Assembly: GCA_035560235.1 (NCBI GenBank)
Contig: DATMAG010000092.1
Span: 1 to 53,236 of the forward strand
Length of the DNA: 53,236 nt
Reading direction: 5' to 3'
DNA from: DASRDU01 sp035560235
Lineage (GTDB): Bacteria > Acidobacteriota > Blastocatellia > RBC074
Shown: positions 25,459 through 33,281 of the stretch, one piece after another
Layout: the number at the start of each line of letters is the position of its first letter
Numbering within the stretch: the first letter of the stretch is position 1
Translations under genes and position numbers: made by a program
Notes under the pieces: model-generated
What the model saw: only the letters and a program-made list of their open reading frames with translations
What the model was told of the DNA's origin: nothing
Databases searched by the model: none

Positions 25459-27162
25459 TTACCGGCTGGTTGTCTCCTTGACTTTGCCCGGCCCCCACAG
25501 AGCGCGGCCCGGCTTCGCGCCGGTATGCTCGCCGTCCTTAAGCACCTGCGCGCCGTTGACGAAGACGTGCCTGACGCCGACTGAGTACTGATGCGGCTTT
25601 TCGAACGTGGCCTTGTCGGCAATCGTCTGCGGGTCGAAGACCACGACATCGGCAAACATTCCTTCCTTCAGAAAGCCGCGATGATCGAGGCCCAGATTTG
25701 TGGCGGGCAGTCCGCTCAGGCGGCGCACGCCTTCACTGAGCGACATGATTTTTTCATCGCGGACGTACTTGCCCAGGAAGCGCGCAAAGTTGCCGTAAGC
25801 TCGCGGGTGCGTCGAGGATTTCAGAAAGACTCCTTCAGCCGCCATCGAAGCCGCATCCGAACCGAGCGACACCCAGGGCTGGCGAAACTGCTTTCTGATG
25901 TTCTCCTCGCTCATCATGAAATAGACCGTGCCGATGCGGGAACGGTCTTCGAGAATCAGGTCCATAATCGTTTCGACCGGATCAGTACCGCGCAGCTTCG
26001 CCACTTCAGCGAGCGTTTTGCCGGTGTACTGCTTCAGGGATTCTGATCTGAATCCGACCAGCAGAATGCGATCAGGCGAACCGGCGAGGATGTACATGTT
26101 CTCCCAGTCTTTGGCCGGATTCCTGATGGCTTCGGCAATCTTTTTGCGCGTGGCCTGATCCTGAAGCCGTTTGAAAAGAGCTTCGTAACCGCCATCCAGA
26201 ACCCAGGGCGGCATCGTTGAGGTCAGGCCCGTCGCGCCTGCCGGATAGGTGTACATATCGGCGGTGATCTTCAGGCCCTGGCGGCGGGCTTCGTTGATGC
26301 GCTCAATCACGGCATCCATCTTCGGCCAGTTCTGCTGACCTGAGGCCTTGAGGTGATAAATCTCTGCCGGGATTTTTGCTTCGCGGGCGATGCGGATCAG
26401 TTCGTCAACGGCTTCGAGCAACTGATTGGCTTCGCTGCGAATGTGCGAGATGTATTTGCCCTGATACTTTGCCGCAACCTTGCACATCTCGATCAGTTCT
26501 TCAGTCGAAGCGAAAAAGGCGGGAGCATAGATCAGCGATGAACCGATGCCGAGCGCACCGGCTTCCATTTCGCGGCGCACGAGTTCGCGCATCTTTTCAA
26601 GTTCAGCGGGCGTGGCCTGGCGATTCTCCCAGCCGATGACGTATTCACGAATCGTCGTCGCGCCGATGTATGAAGCGACGTTCTGCGAGATGCCGTGCCG
26701 TTCCATCCACGTCAAATATTCAGAAAGCGTCGTCCATTCGATCGGGTACTGCATATCGCCTTCGTCATCGAGCCGCCGCTTTTTCATCTCATCGCTGAGC
26801 GGCCCCATCGAAGAGCCTTCACCGAAAATCTGCGTCGTCACGCCCTGCTTGAGTTCACCGAGCGAGCGGCCGTCAACGATCATCGAAGCCCACGAATGCG
26901 AGAGCATATTGATGAAGCCCGGCGCAACGGCCAGCCCGGTCGCATCAACCACGCTTTGGGCTTTCGCTTTGCTGAGATTGCCAATCGCAGCGATGCGGTC
27001 ACCTTTGATGCCGACATCAGCGCGCCGCGGCGGCCCGCCCGTGCCGTCATAAACCGTGCCGCCCCTGATGATGACATCAAATGTCTGCTGCCCCTGGGCC
27101 GCCGCAGCAAACGACAGGCAGCATAAAATTGCAGTCAGCAGGAAAAGATTGAGTTTGTGCAT
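25459..27162 (-). CDS. Second D-aminoacylase-like amidohydrolase (paralogue)
   Basis: A 567-aa exported protein; ATG at 27162 has CAGGAG 8 bases upstream, signal peptide about 1-23 (FAAAAQG). Same family as 14855-16507: FDVIIRGGTVYDGTGGPPRRADVGIKG, APGFINMLSHSWASM in place of PGFIDxHxH, QGVTTQIFGEGSSMG (Glu where classical enzymes have Cys), ISHIRSEANQLL, AEIYHLKASGQQNWPK, WVSLGSDAAS, PRAYGNFARFLGKYV. The last ~60 residues, including HVFVNGAQVLKDG, close the composite beta-domain. Likely hydrolyses N-acyl-D-amino acids or a related cyclic amide. It has no regulator next to it and heads a minus-strand set with DUF1080 downstream and a DinB gene upstream (22 bases). Confidence 0.88.
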   Translation of the reverse strand: MHKLNLFLLTAILCCLSFAAAAQGQQTFDVIIRGGTVYDGTGGPPRRADVGIKGDRIAAIGNLSKAKAQSVVDATGLAVAPGFINMLSHSWASMIVDGRSLGELKQGVTTQIFGEGSSMGPLSDEMKKRRLDDEGDMQYPIEWTTLSEYLTWMERHGISQNVASYIGATTIREYVIGWENRQATPAELEKMRELVRREMEAGALGIGSSLIYAPAFFASTEELIEMCKVAAKYQGKYISHIRSEANQLLEAVDELIRIAREAKIPAEIYHLKASGQQNWPKMDAVIERINEARRQGLKITADMYTYPAGATGLTSTMPPWVLDGGYEALFKRLQDQATRKKIAEAIRNPAKDWENMYILAGSPDRILLVGFRSESLKQYTGKTLAEVAKLRGTDPVETIMDLILEDRSRIGTVYFMMSEENIRKQFRQPWVSLGSDAASMAAEGVFLKSSTHPRAYGNFARFLGKYVRDEKIMSLSEGVRRLSGLPATNLGLDHRGFLKEGMFADVVVFDPQTIADKATFEKPHQYSVGVRHVFVNGAQVLKDGEHTGAKPGRALWGPGKVKETTSR

Positions 27163-27184
27163 GAGTTCGCTCCTGACAATTGCG

Positions 27185-27694
27185 TTATGGCCAGACCGGG
27201 GCCGGTCTGCCCTGCCACAGCCAGACAATGTAATCCACGAGCGGCGGCTCCGCTCCGATTTCGCGCAGGCGGGCGTTGATCTGTCCGCGATGATATGTGC
27301 TGTGCATGGCCACCTGCAGCGCCGTTTCCGCTTTAGTGGTCGGGGCAGGCGGTCGTCCAAGCCGCGCTTCAAGCATCGCTGACCAGGGCAGCGCGAGCGG
27401 CTGATTGAGTTCGCCATCGCTGAGTGCATCAAGATGCGCGAAAGCCTGGCTGTAATAATCGCGCGACCAGTTCATCAGCGCCTGCGCATCGCTGAATTCC
27501 GGTGGCAGCCCGGTCAGCGGCTCGCCGCGCCAGACCAGCAGAAAGGCGCGCTGTACGACATGCAGATGGGTCAGATATTCGCGCAGCTTTTTATCTTCGA
27601 CGGCGGCAGGCGAGGCCAGCACCGCCGTCCAGACTGCGGCATCGGCCCATTCCATCTGCCTGAAAAGATCATTGAGTGTTTCCCTGTTCACCAT
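27185..27694 (-). CDS. DinB-superfamily protein
   Basis: A 169-aa soluble protein with DinB four-helix features: MVNRETLNDLFRQMEWADAAVW at the start, HLHVVQRAFLLVWRG (His about residues 43-45), and AMHSTYHRGQINARLREIG near the C-terminus (about 129-147), the last carrying two metal-binding His. Probable metal-dependent hydrolase or thiol transferase of unknown substrate. It lies 16 bases after the PQQ-propeller gene's stop and 22 bases before the D-aminoacylase start, so all three may share a transcript. Confidence 0.86.
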   Translation of the reverse strand: MVNRETLNDLFRQMEWADAAVWTAVLASPAAVEDKKLREYLTHLHVVQRAFLLVWRGEPLTGLPPEFSDAQALMNWSRDYYSQAFAHLDALSDGELNQPLALPWSAMLEARLGRPPAPTTKAETALQVAMHSTYHRGQINARLREIGAEPPLVDYIVWLWQGRPAPVWP

Positions 27695-27710
27695 CTTTCC
27701 ACCTCACTGC

Positions 27711-29051
27711 TTATTTTCCGGCTATCCGATACAGCTTCGACGCGGTGCGAATAATCAGGCTGCCGCGCGCGATTGCCGGAGTCGCCATGCACATTTCATC
27801 GAGCGAATTTTTGCCGAGCAGTCTGTATTCAGGCCCGGCCTGAATCACAAACGTATCGCCGTCCTCGCTCAGACAGAAAATCCTTCCGTTATAGGCCCAG
27901 GGCGATGAGGTGAACGCGCCCGCAGCCGGATCAATGCGCTGCTTGCCGTAAACCTCCTTGCCCGTGCGCGCGTCGTGGCAGGTGAAAAAGCCGCGATCAT
28001 AGAGCGTGTAATAATGATCGCCGTAAACAAGCGGCGATGGATTGTACGGCCCGCCCTGCGGCAGATACCACGCGATGTACTGATTGCTCGTTTCGCCCTG
28101 CCTGAGCGAGATATTGCCCGAAGCTCCAGGTTTGATCGCATAGACCGGGCGGTGCTGATCTCCGACATAACCCGACGCGATGTAAAGCAGGCCGAATTTT
28201 GAGAACGGCGTCGGAATCGCAATCGAGGACATGCCGTTGAATTCCCACAGCGGCTTGCCGTTCAGATCGTATGACCGCACGACCTTTGTGCCTGAGGTTA
28301 TGAGTTCGGTGCGCTGCGGGTTTTCCCAGATGTAAGGCGTCGCCCAGTTGGTTCCGGTTTCGCGTTCGGTGCGCCAGATCTGTTTGCCGGTGACTTTATC
28401 GAAAGCGGCGAGGTATGACTGCTCGTCGTTGTCGTTGACGATGTAAAGACGGTCTTTGTAAACCAGCGGCGAGGCTGCCGTGCCCCAGCCAAAGCGCGTT
28501 TTGCGCGCTTCCCATTTCTGCTGCCAGACGGGTTTGCCGTTCAGATCGAAGCAGAACAGGCCGATGTTGCCGAAATATGCATAGACCCGTTCGCCGTCAG
28601 TCACAGGTGTTTCAGAGGCGTAGCTGTTTTTGAGGTGGCGCGAATGTGGCGGCACGCCGCGATGGACTTCGCGCTCCCACACGACTTTGCCGGTCTTGAA
28701 ATCAATGCCGTAAACCATCCAGCGATGTTCAGCAGTTGAGGCCGGGCGCTCGCCGCCGAAATACAAACCCTTTTTCGGCTTCTCGCCTTCATCGCTGCTG
28801 ACGACTGAAGTCACAAAGATGCGTTCGCCCCAGACAATGGGTGAAGACCAGCCGGTGCCGGGAATCTCGGTTTTCCAGGCGACGTTTTCAGTCTGACTCC
28901 AGCGGTCGGGCAGTTTCGGGTCTTCAGCACTGCCGAGCGCGCCCGGCCCGCGAAACTGCGGCCAGCGATCAGGCGCATTGTTTGCCGAAGTCAGCGCTGA
29001 AGCGAACACAGTCGAAGCAAGCGCGATGGTCAGAACGATTCGGATGAACAT
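27711..29051 (-). CDS. Secreted PQQ-type beta-propeller protein
   Basis: A 446-aa protein; the ATG at 29051 begins a signal peptide (MFIRIVLTIALASTVFASALTSANNA). The longer frame to 29222 is created by a palindromic repeat and is rejected. It starts with RWPQFRGPGALG, the signature of outer-membrane/periplasmic PQQ-like propellers of Planctomycetes and Acidobacteria. Repeats of the tryptophan-docking pattern follow (DGxxY / GKxxW, e.g. DFKTGKVVWEREV, DLNGKPVWQQKW, DKVTGKQIWRTE, DARTGKEVYGKQR). No quinoprotein catalytic residues were recognised, so it may be a scaffold or binding protein rather than an alcohol dehydrogenase. Neighbour of an aldo/keto reductase and uronate isomerase. Confidence 0.86.
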   Translation of the reverse strand: MFIRIVLTIALASTVFASALTSANNAPDRWPQFRGPGALGSAEDPKLPDRWSQTENVAWKTEIPGTGWSSPIVWGERIFVTSVVSSDEGEKPKKGLYFGGERPASTAEHRWMVYGIDFKTGKVVWEREVHRGVPPHSRHLKNSYASETPVTDGERVYAYFGNIGLFCFDLNGKPVWQQKWEARKTRFGWGTAASPLVYKDRLYIVNDNDEQSYLAAFDKVTGKQIWRTERETGTNWATPYIWENPQRTELITSGTKVVRSYDLNGKPLWEFNGMSSIAIPTPFSKFGLLYIASGYVGDQHRPVYAIKPGASGNISLRQGETSNQYIAWYLPQGGPYNPSPLVYGDHYYTLYDRGFFTCHDARTGKEVYGKQRIDPAAGAFTSSPWAYNGRIFCLSEDGDTFVIQAGPEYRLLGKNSLDEMCMATPAIARGSLIIRTASKLYRIAGK

Positions 29052-29070
29052 GATCCGGCTCCATTGAAGC

Positions 29071-29173
29071 AGAGAGAGGACGGAACAAACGGAAACAACG
29101 GAAGGAACGGAAAGCTTCAGACTTTGTTCTTTTCTGTTCCTTCCGTATTTCCGTTTGTTCCGTTCTCTCTCTT
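29071..29173. repeat. Palindromic element, GGAACA family, copy 2
   Basis: Arms about 29071-29110 and 29134-29173, nearly perfect (AGAGAGAGGACGGAACAAAC against its complement at the other end), centre AAAGCTTCAG. It shares units, ends and centre with the element at 14729-14853, and like it touches the TAA stop of the upstream gene (aldo/keto reductase, complement of 29173-29175) and precedes the next gene of the same strand. Confidence 0.82.
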
Positions 29174-30108
29174 TATGTTTTTGAGGCGAGCGCGCGATTG
29201 ACGCGTTCGATGGCTTCATCAATCTCTGCCGGACTCTTGAACCCGATCACCACTGCATCCACGAATCCGCAGGTCATTGCATAGCGGATCGCTTTTTCGC
29301 GGTCTTCCGCATTGGTGAAATCGCCGTTGCCGCAGAGCTTCATGCCGATGATGCCGCGCCCTTTGGCATGCATGGCTTTGATCTCCTTCATCGCCTCACC
29401 GAATTTGCCGCGCGGGTCGTGCACATTCGGCAGATCCTGATCCACGTGATGTCCCTGCGGATTGATGCGGGCCAGCTGCACTTCGATCCAGTCGCTCTTT
29501 GTCGCTTCACGCAGCGCGCGCAGCCCGTGACACGACATTCCTTTGGCCCTGATCCAGCCGCGCTGCTGCGCTTCATCGAAGGCATCCATCATCGGTTTGA
29601 GCTTTTCCGGCCAGTCGGGTTCGGTCGTGCAGTGAATCAGCAGGCTGTCGAGATAATCGGTGCCGAGTTCTTGGCGAAAGCGGTCGAGCACCTTAAGCGG
29701 CTGCGTGCGATTCTCCTCCTCGATCCAGCGCATCTTGGACTGAATGAAAATTTTGTCGCGGGGAATTTTATTGGCCCTGATCGCCTCGCGCACCATCGTG
29801 TGAATCTTGTACTGATCCGCCGTGTCAATGTATCGCACGCCGCGCTCGTAAGCATGCGCGACCAGGCGATTGAAACCATCCTGTCCAAGCGCCCGCTGCA
29901 CATTGCCGTTGATTGAGCCGGTGCCCATGCCAAGCCGGGGAATCCTGATTCCCTTTTTGTTGAGACGACCCAGCGGAACCCAGTCCGAAGCTGTGCGCAC
30001 CGGACGCGCTTCGGCACTCAGCAGGTCTGCGCCGATGATTGCGACTCCGGTAACTTCGGCGGATTTACGAATGAATTCGCGGCGGCTGATGCGATTGTCT
30101 TTACTCAT
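29173..30108 (-). CDS. Aldo/keto reductase with Tat signal
   Basis: A 311-aa protein; ATG at 30108 has AGGGAGG upstream, the extension to 30156 is not used. The leader ISRREFIRKSAEVTGVAIIGADLL (about 6-29) is a Tat signal, so it is exported with cofactor. The AKR barrel shows LGMGTGSINGN, YIDTADQYKIH (catalytic Asp and Tyr; Tyr about residue 103), FIQSKMRW (catalytic Lys), DSLLIHCTTEP (catalytic His), GMSCHG, and VIGFKSPAEIDEAIERV for NADP binding. Unlike ferredoxin-linked relatives it has no C-terminal 4Fe-4S cluster. Such Tat-AKRs are frequent in Acidobacteria and probably act on sugars. Followed directly by the GGAACA palindrome. Confidence 0.88.
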   Translation of the reverse strand: MSKDNRISRREFIRKSAEVTGVAIIGADLLSAEARPVRTASDWVPLGRLNKKGIRIPRLGMGTGSINGNVQRALGQDGFNRLVAHAYERGVRYIDTADQYKIHTMVREAIRANKIPRDKIFIQSKMRWIEEENRTQPLKVLDRFRQELGTDYLDSLLIHCTTEPDWPEKLKPMMDAFDEAQQRGWIRAKGMSCHGLRALREATKSDWIEVQLARINPQGHHVDQDLPNVHDPRGKFGEAMKEIKAMHAKGRGIIGMKLCGNGDFTNAEDREKAIRYAMTCGFVDAVVIGFKSPAEIDEAIERVNRALASKT

Positions 30109-30201
30109 TGTGACCTCCCTTTGGTCAGAGAAACAGACAGGATTGACAGGATTCACTGCCTGACTGACCCTGCTTCGGTCAGTCGCGCGAATCCGCTCTG
30201 T

Positions 30202-31629
30202 TCAGTCAAACTTGTAAGCCTTTCTGGCCAGGCGATAAGCGCAGTCGTGAATCATCTCAGTGGCCTCGCTCAGGTCAATCACGCTGCGCACGACCAGCCC
30301 GGCCAGCCAGTTGGCATCGGCGCGGCGGGCCAGATCGTGCCGCGCCGGAATGGACGGAAAGGCCCGCGTGTCGTCGTTGAAGCCGACAGTGTTGTACAGC
30401 CCGGCTGTCTCCATCACCTGATCGCGGAAGCGCCGCATGCCGTTCCAGCTGTCGTGAAACCACCAGGGCGGGCCGAGCTTCACCGCCGGGTAATGTCCCG
30501 CGAGCGGCGCGAGTTCTCTTGAGTACGTCGTTTCATCGAGCGTGAAGAGAATCAGCGTCAAACGCGGATCGTTGCCGTAACGATTGAGCAGCGGCAGCAG
30601 CGAGCGCGTGTAATCAACCGCAATCGGAATATCGCAGCCCTTGTCAAAACCGAAGCGGTCGAGAATGACCTGATTGTGATTGCGGTACGAACCGGGATGA
30701 AACTGCATCACCAGCCCGTCCTCGATGCTCATCCGCGCCATCTCGATCAGCATATGGCCGGTGAACAGGCGGGCGTCATCGGGGCTGAACCTGCCGGTCA
30801 GGGCGCGCTGAAAGATGGCCTCGGCCTCCGGCGGCAGCAGGTGATCGGTGTACGGAGTCACTGCCGCGTGATCGGTCGCCGTCGCGCCCATTGATCTGAA
30901 ATATTCGCGGCGGTTTTCAAGCGCAGAGATCAGTTGACTGTAACTGCCGATTTCATACCCGACAACTTCGCCCAGCCGCCTGATGTTGTCGCGCCAGTCA
31001 GGCCGGTCAATGTTGACGACTCCGTCCGGCCTGAAGGTCGGGACGATGCGGCCCGGCCAGCCCGAAGCGCGCAGCGCCTGATGTGCCGCGAGCGGATCAT
31101 CAGCGGCATCGGTCGTTGCGAGGACTTCGATCCTGAAGCGCTCAAAGAGGCGGCGCGGACGAAACTCAGGCCGGGCGAGCTGCGCGGCGATGTGATCGTA
31201 AATCTCCTGCGCGCTCTCGCTCGTCAGCTTGTCCTCGACGCCGAAGACCTCGCGCAGTTCGTGATCGAGCCACATCCCGGTCGGCGTGCCGCGAAAAAGG
31301 TAGTAATGGTCAGCGAAGGTCTGCCAGATTTTGCGGTGATCGCTTTCGACCGCGCCGCCATCGAGGCGCGGAATGCCCAGGGATTCAAGCGGAATGCCCT
31401 GCGACCAGAGCATCCGGAAGATGTAATGATCGGGAATCAGCAGCAGTTCGGTCGGCGTGCCAAACTGATAATCGGGATCGGCAAACATCCGCGGGTCAAC
31501 ATGACCGTGCGGACAGACGAGCGGCAGGTCTTTGACCTCGTGATAGAGCCTGAGCGCGATCTCCTTCTGCCGCGGGTCAGGATCGAAGTAACGATCCTCA
31601 GGAAGACTGATCTTCGGGCGACTGCTCAT
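30202..31629 (-). CDS. uxaC: Uronate isomerase
   Basis: A 475-aa cytoplasmic enzyme converting D-glucuronate to fructuronate and D-galacturonate to tagaturonate, first step of the Ashwell pathway. ATG at 31629 with GAGGAG upstream. Matches UxaC throughout: PHGHVDPRMFADPDYQFG with the HxH metal pair (about residues 39-41), IPDHYIFRMLWSQGI, WPGRIVPTFRPDGVVNID, MQFHPGSYRNHN, GPPWWFHDSWNGMRRFRDQV, GFNDDTRAFPSIPARHD. Length is standard. No uxaB, uxuA or kduI neighbours are present in the window, so the rest of the pathway must be elsewhere. The adjoining AKR and secreted glycan genes are consistent with pectin or glucuronan use. Confidence 0.95.
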   Translation of the reverse strand: MSSRPKISLPEDRYFDPDPRQKEIALRLYHEVKDLPLVCPHGHVDPRMFADPDYQFGTPTELLLIPDHYIFRMLWSQGIPLESLGIPRLDGGAVESDHRKIWQTFADHYYLFRGTPTGMWLDHELREVFGVEDKLTSESAQEIYDHIAAQLARPEFRPRRLFERFRIEVLATTDAADDPLAAHQALRASGWPGRIVPTFRPDGVVNIDRPDWRDNIRRLGEVVGYEIGSYSQLISALENRREYFRSMGATATDHAAVTPYTDHLLPPEAEAIFQRALTGRFSPDDARLFTGHMLIEMARMSIEDGLVMQFHPGSYRNHNQVILDRFGFDKGCDIPIAVDYTRSLLPLLNRYGNDPRLTLILFTLDETTYSRELAPLAGHYPAVKLGPPWWFHDSWNGMRRFRDQVMETAGLYNTVGFNDDTRAFPSIPARHDLARRADANWLAGLVVRSVIDLSEATEMIHDCAYRLARKAYKFD

Positions 31630-31761
31630 GAAATATCTCCTCGCCGGTGATGAAATCGGATGATGTTTTGAGGTATGCAATCTGAACAGATTGCCCTGAC
31701 TCAATGCGGAAGTCGCATTATGAATTCAGCGGCCGAAAAATGACAGGGCGGCTGGCAGCAT

Positions 31762-32541
31762 TCAGCCGCGTTCGCCGAGCAGCACTGACGGTTTTGGCGC
31801 TTTCGCCCGGCTCAGGCCGAACTGCTCGATGGCATATTTCTCAATATGACTCATGGCCTCATCAACCGAATCAGTGAACAGCAGCAGCTCAAGGTCTTCA
31901 GGGTTGATCGTGCGGGCCGTCGCCATTGACTGCAGAAAGTCCATCAGCGGCTGCCAGTAATCACGTCCCATCAGCACAATCGGAAAGTTCCGAATCTTTC
32001 TGGTCTGAATCAGCGTCAGCGCTTCAAACATCTCGTCCATCGTTCCGAACCCGCCCGGCAGCACGACGAAGGCATACGAATACTTCACGAGCATCACCTT
32101 GCGGACGAAAAAGTAGTTGAAGTTGACGATGGTGTCGAGAAACGGATTCGGTTTCTGCTCGAAGGGCAGATTGATGTTGCAGCCGATTGATATGCCATCG
32201 GCCTCCTTTGCCCCGCGATTGGCTGCTTCCATAATGCCCGGCCCGCCGCCGGTCATCACTGTAAAACCGAGGCTGCTGAGCGCCGAACCGACTTCGCGCG
32301 CGAGACTGTAGTAAGGGTGATCTTCCTTAAAGCGGGCCGACCCGAAAACCGTCACGCACGGGCCGACGAAATGAAGCGCGCGAAAACCGGCGATGAATTC
32401 ACGCACGACACGCAGCACGGTCATAAACTCGCGCAGTCGTGAGCGCGGGCCTTCAAGGAAAAGCCTCTCTCTGACGGCATCCTGCGGTTTTGTCCTGAGC
32501 GCGGACGAAACATCATCCGTCGCTTCCATTGCCTGCGCCAT
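31762..32541 (-). CDS. LOG-family (TIGR00730) Rossmann-fold protein
   Basis: A 259-aa cytoplasmic protein. VTVFGSARFKEDHPYYSLAREVG opens the Rossmann fold; MTGGGPGIMEAANRGAKEA (about residues 95-113) and LPGGFGTMDEMFEAL (about 162-176) are the two LOG signature motifs, binding phosphoribose and providing the catalytic Arg/Glu pair. These enzymes hydrolyse nucleoside 5'-monophosphates, including cytokinin nucleotides, to base and ribose-5-phosphate. About 35 N-terminal residues before the fold are variable. The DMT-protein gene is 12 bases upstream, so the two are cotranscribed. Confidence 0.92.
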   Translation of the reverse strand: MAQAMEATDDVSSALRTKPQDAVRERLFLEGPRSRLREFMTVLRVVREFIAGFRALHFVGPCVTVFGSARFKEDHPYYSLAREVGSALSSLGFTVMTGGGPGIMEAANRGAKEADGISIGCNINLPFEQKPNPFLDTIVNFNYFFVRKVMLVKYSYAFVVLPGGFGTMDEMFEALTLIQTRKIRNFPIVLMGRDYWQPLMDFLQSMATARTINPEDLELLLFTDSVDEAMSHIEKYAIEQFGLSRAKAPKPSVLLGERG

Positions 32542-32553
32542 AGCTGATTCCGG

Positions 32554-32898
32554 TTATGAACGAAAGATGAAATAGACCGCGCCGAGCAGACACAGCCCGG
32601 CCCACAGATAATTGAGCCTGAGCGGCTGATTCATATAAAAGAACGCAAACGGCGCGAAGACCGTGAGCGCGATGACCTCCTGCATAATCTTCAGCTGCGG
32701 CAGCGACATTGCACGGTAACCGATCCGGTTGGCCGGAACCTGAATCAGATATTCAAAGAGCGCAATGCCCCAGCTTGCGAGCGCCGCTACCCACCATTTG
32801 CGGGTCTGCAGATTTTTCAGGTGCGCGTACCACGCAAAGGTCATAAATACATTCGACAACACAAGCAGCAGCAGAGTGCGAAAAATGACTGACATCAT
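32554..32898 (-). CDS. DMT-family / DUF486 membrane protein
   Basis: A 114-aa protein with four hydrophobic segments (about 5-24, 34-52, 69-88 and 94-112). The sequence SNVFMTFAWYAHLKNL, GIALFEYLIQVPANRIGY and LNYLWAGLCLLGAVYFIF is characteristic of DUF486, a half-size relative of drug/metabolite transporters that must dimerise to make a transporter-like fold. Substrate unknown. Upstream neighbour of the LOG gene by 12 bases, on the minus strand. Confidence 0.9.
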   Translation of the reverse strand: MMSVIFRTLLLLVLSNVFMTFAWYAHLKNLQTRKWWVAALASWGIALFEYLIQVPANRIGYRAMSLPQLKIMQEVIALTVFAPFAFFYMNQPLRLNYLWAGLCLLGAVYFIFRS

Positions 32899-32919
32899 GA
32901 TTTGAGTAATCCGGGGACA

Positions 32920-33270
32920 TTATTGATGTGACAGCTCTTCGATAGTGATTTCCCGATACCACGCCTCGCCCGGCGGCCCGCCGTGAATCTGCAGGCAGAT
33001 GCCGCCTGTCTGACTGATCGCCTGATCCGGCTCGGTGTAATCAACCGTCTGAAATCCGTTGATCGCGAGCCGGATCAGGCGGCCTTCGGCGCGAATCAGA
33101 TACTCATTCCAGTCATCGCGCCTGAGTTCAGCAGCAGCAGCGCGCACGCTGCCGCGAGCAGGCAATAAAGTGATCTGCGACTGGACAAGTGATGCGGTTG
33201 CATAGAGACTGTGCTCCTGTTCACGGTCTGCCGGATGGCAACCCGGAGAATCTGCCGCTTCTGAGATCAC
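32920..33270 (-). pseudogene. Truncated DUF1080 protein, C-terminal half only
   Basis: The frame from a GTG at 33270 encodes 116 residues. From about residue 50 it matches the second half of a DUF1080 domain: RDDWNEYLIRAEGRLIRLAING, TVDYTEPD, GGICLQIHGGPPGEAWYREITIEEL. The DUF1080 gene at 24672 shows the same end (WNKLRARVEG, IGLQVHGG). The first half with FDGKTLxGW and the signal peptide is missing; upstream lies the start region of a divergent BNR gene only 11 bases away. I read it as a remnant left by deletion. No convincing ribosome site. Confidence 0.7.
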
Positions 33271-33281
33271 AACTGAAAATT

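Noticed and set aside
29052..29222. N-terminal extension of the PQQ-propeller protein
   Set aside because: It runs through the second GGAACA palindrome and into the aldo/keto reductase gene; the signal peptide starts at 29051.
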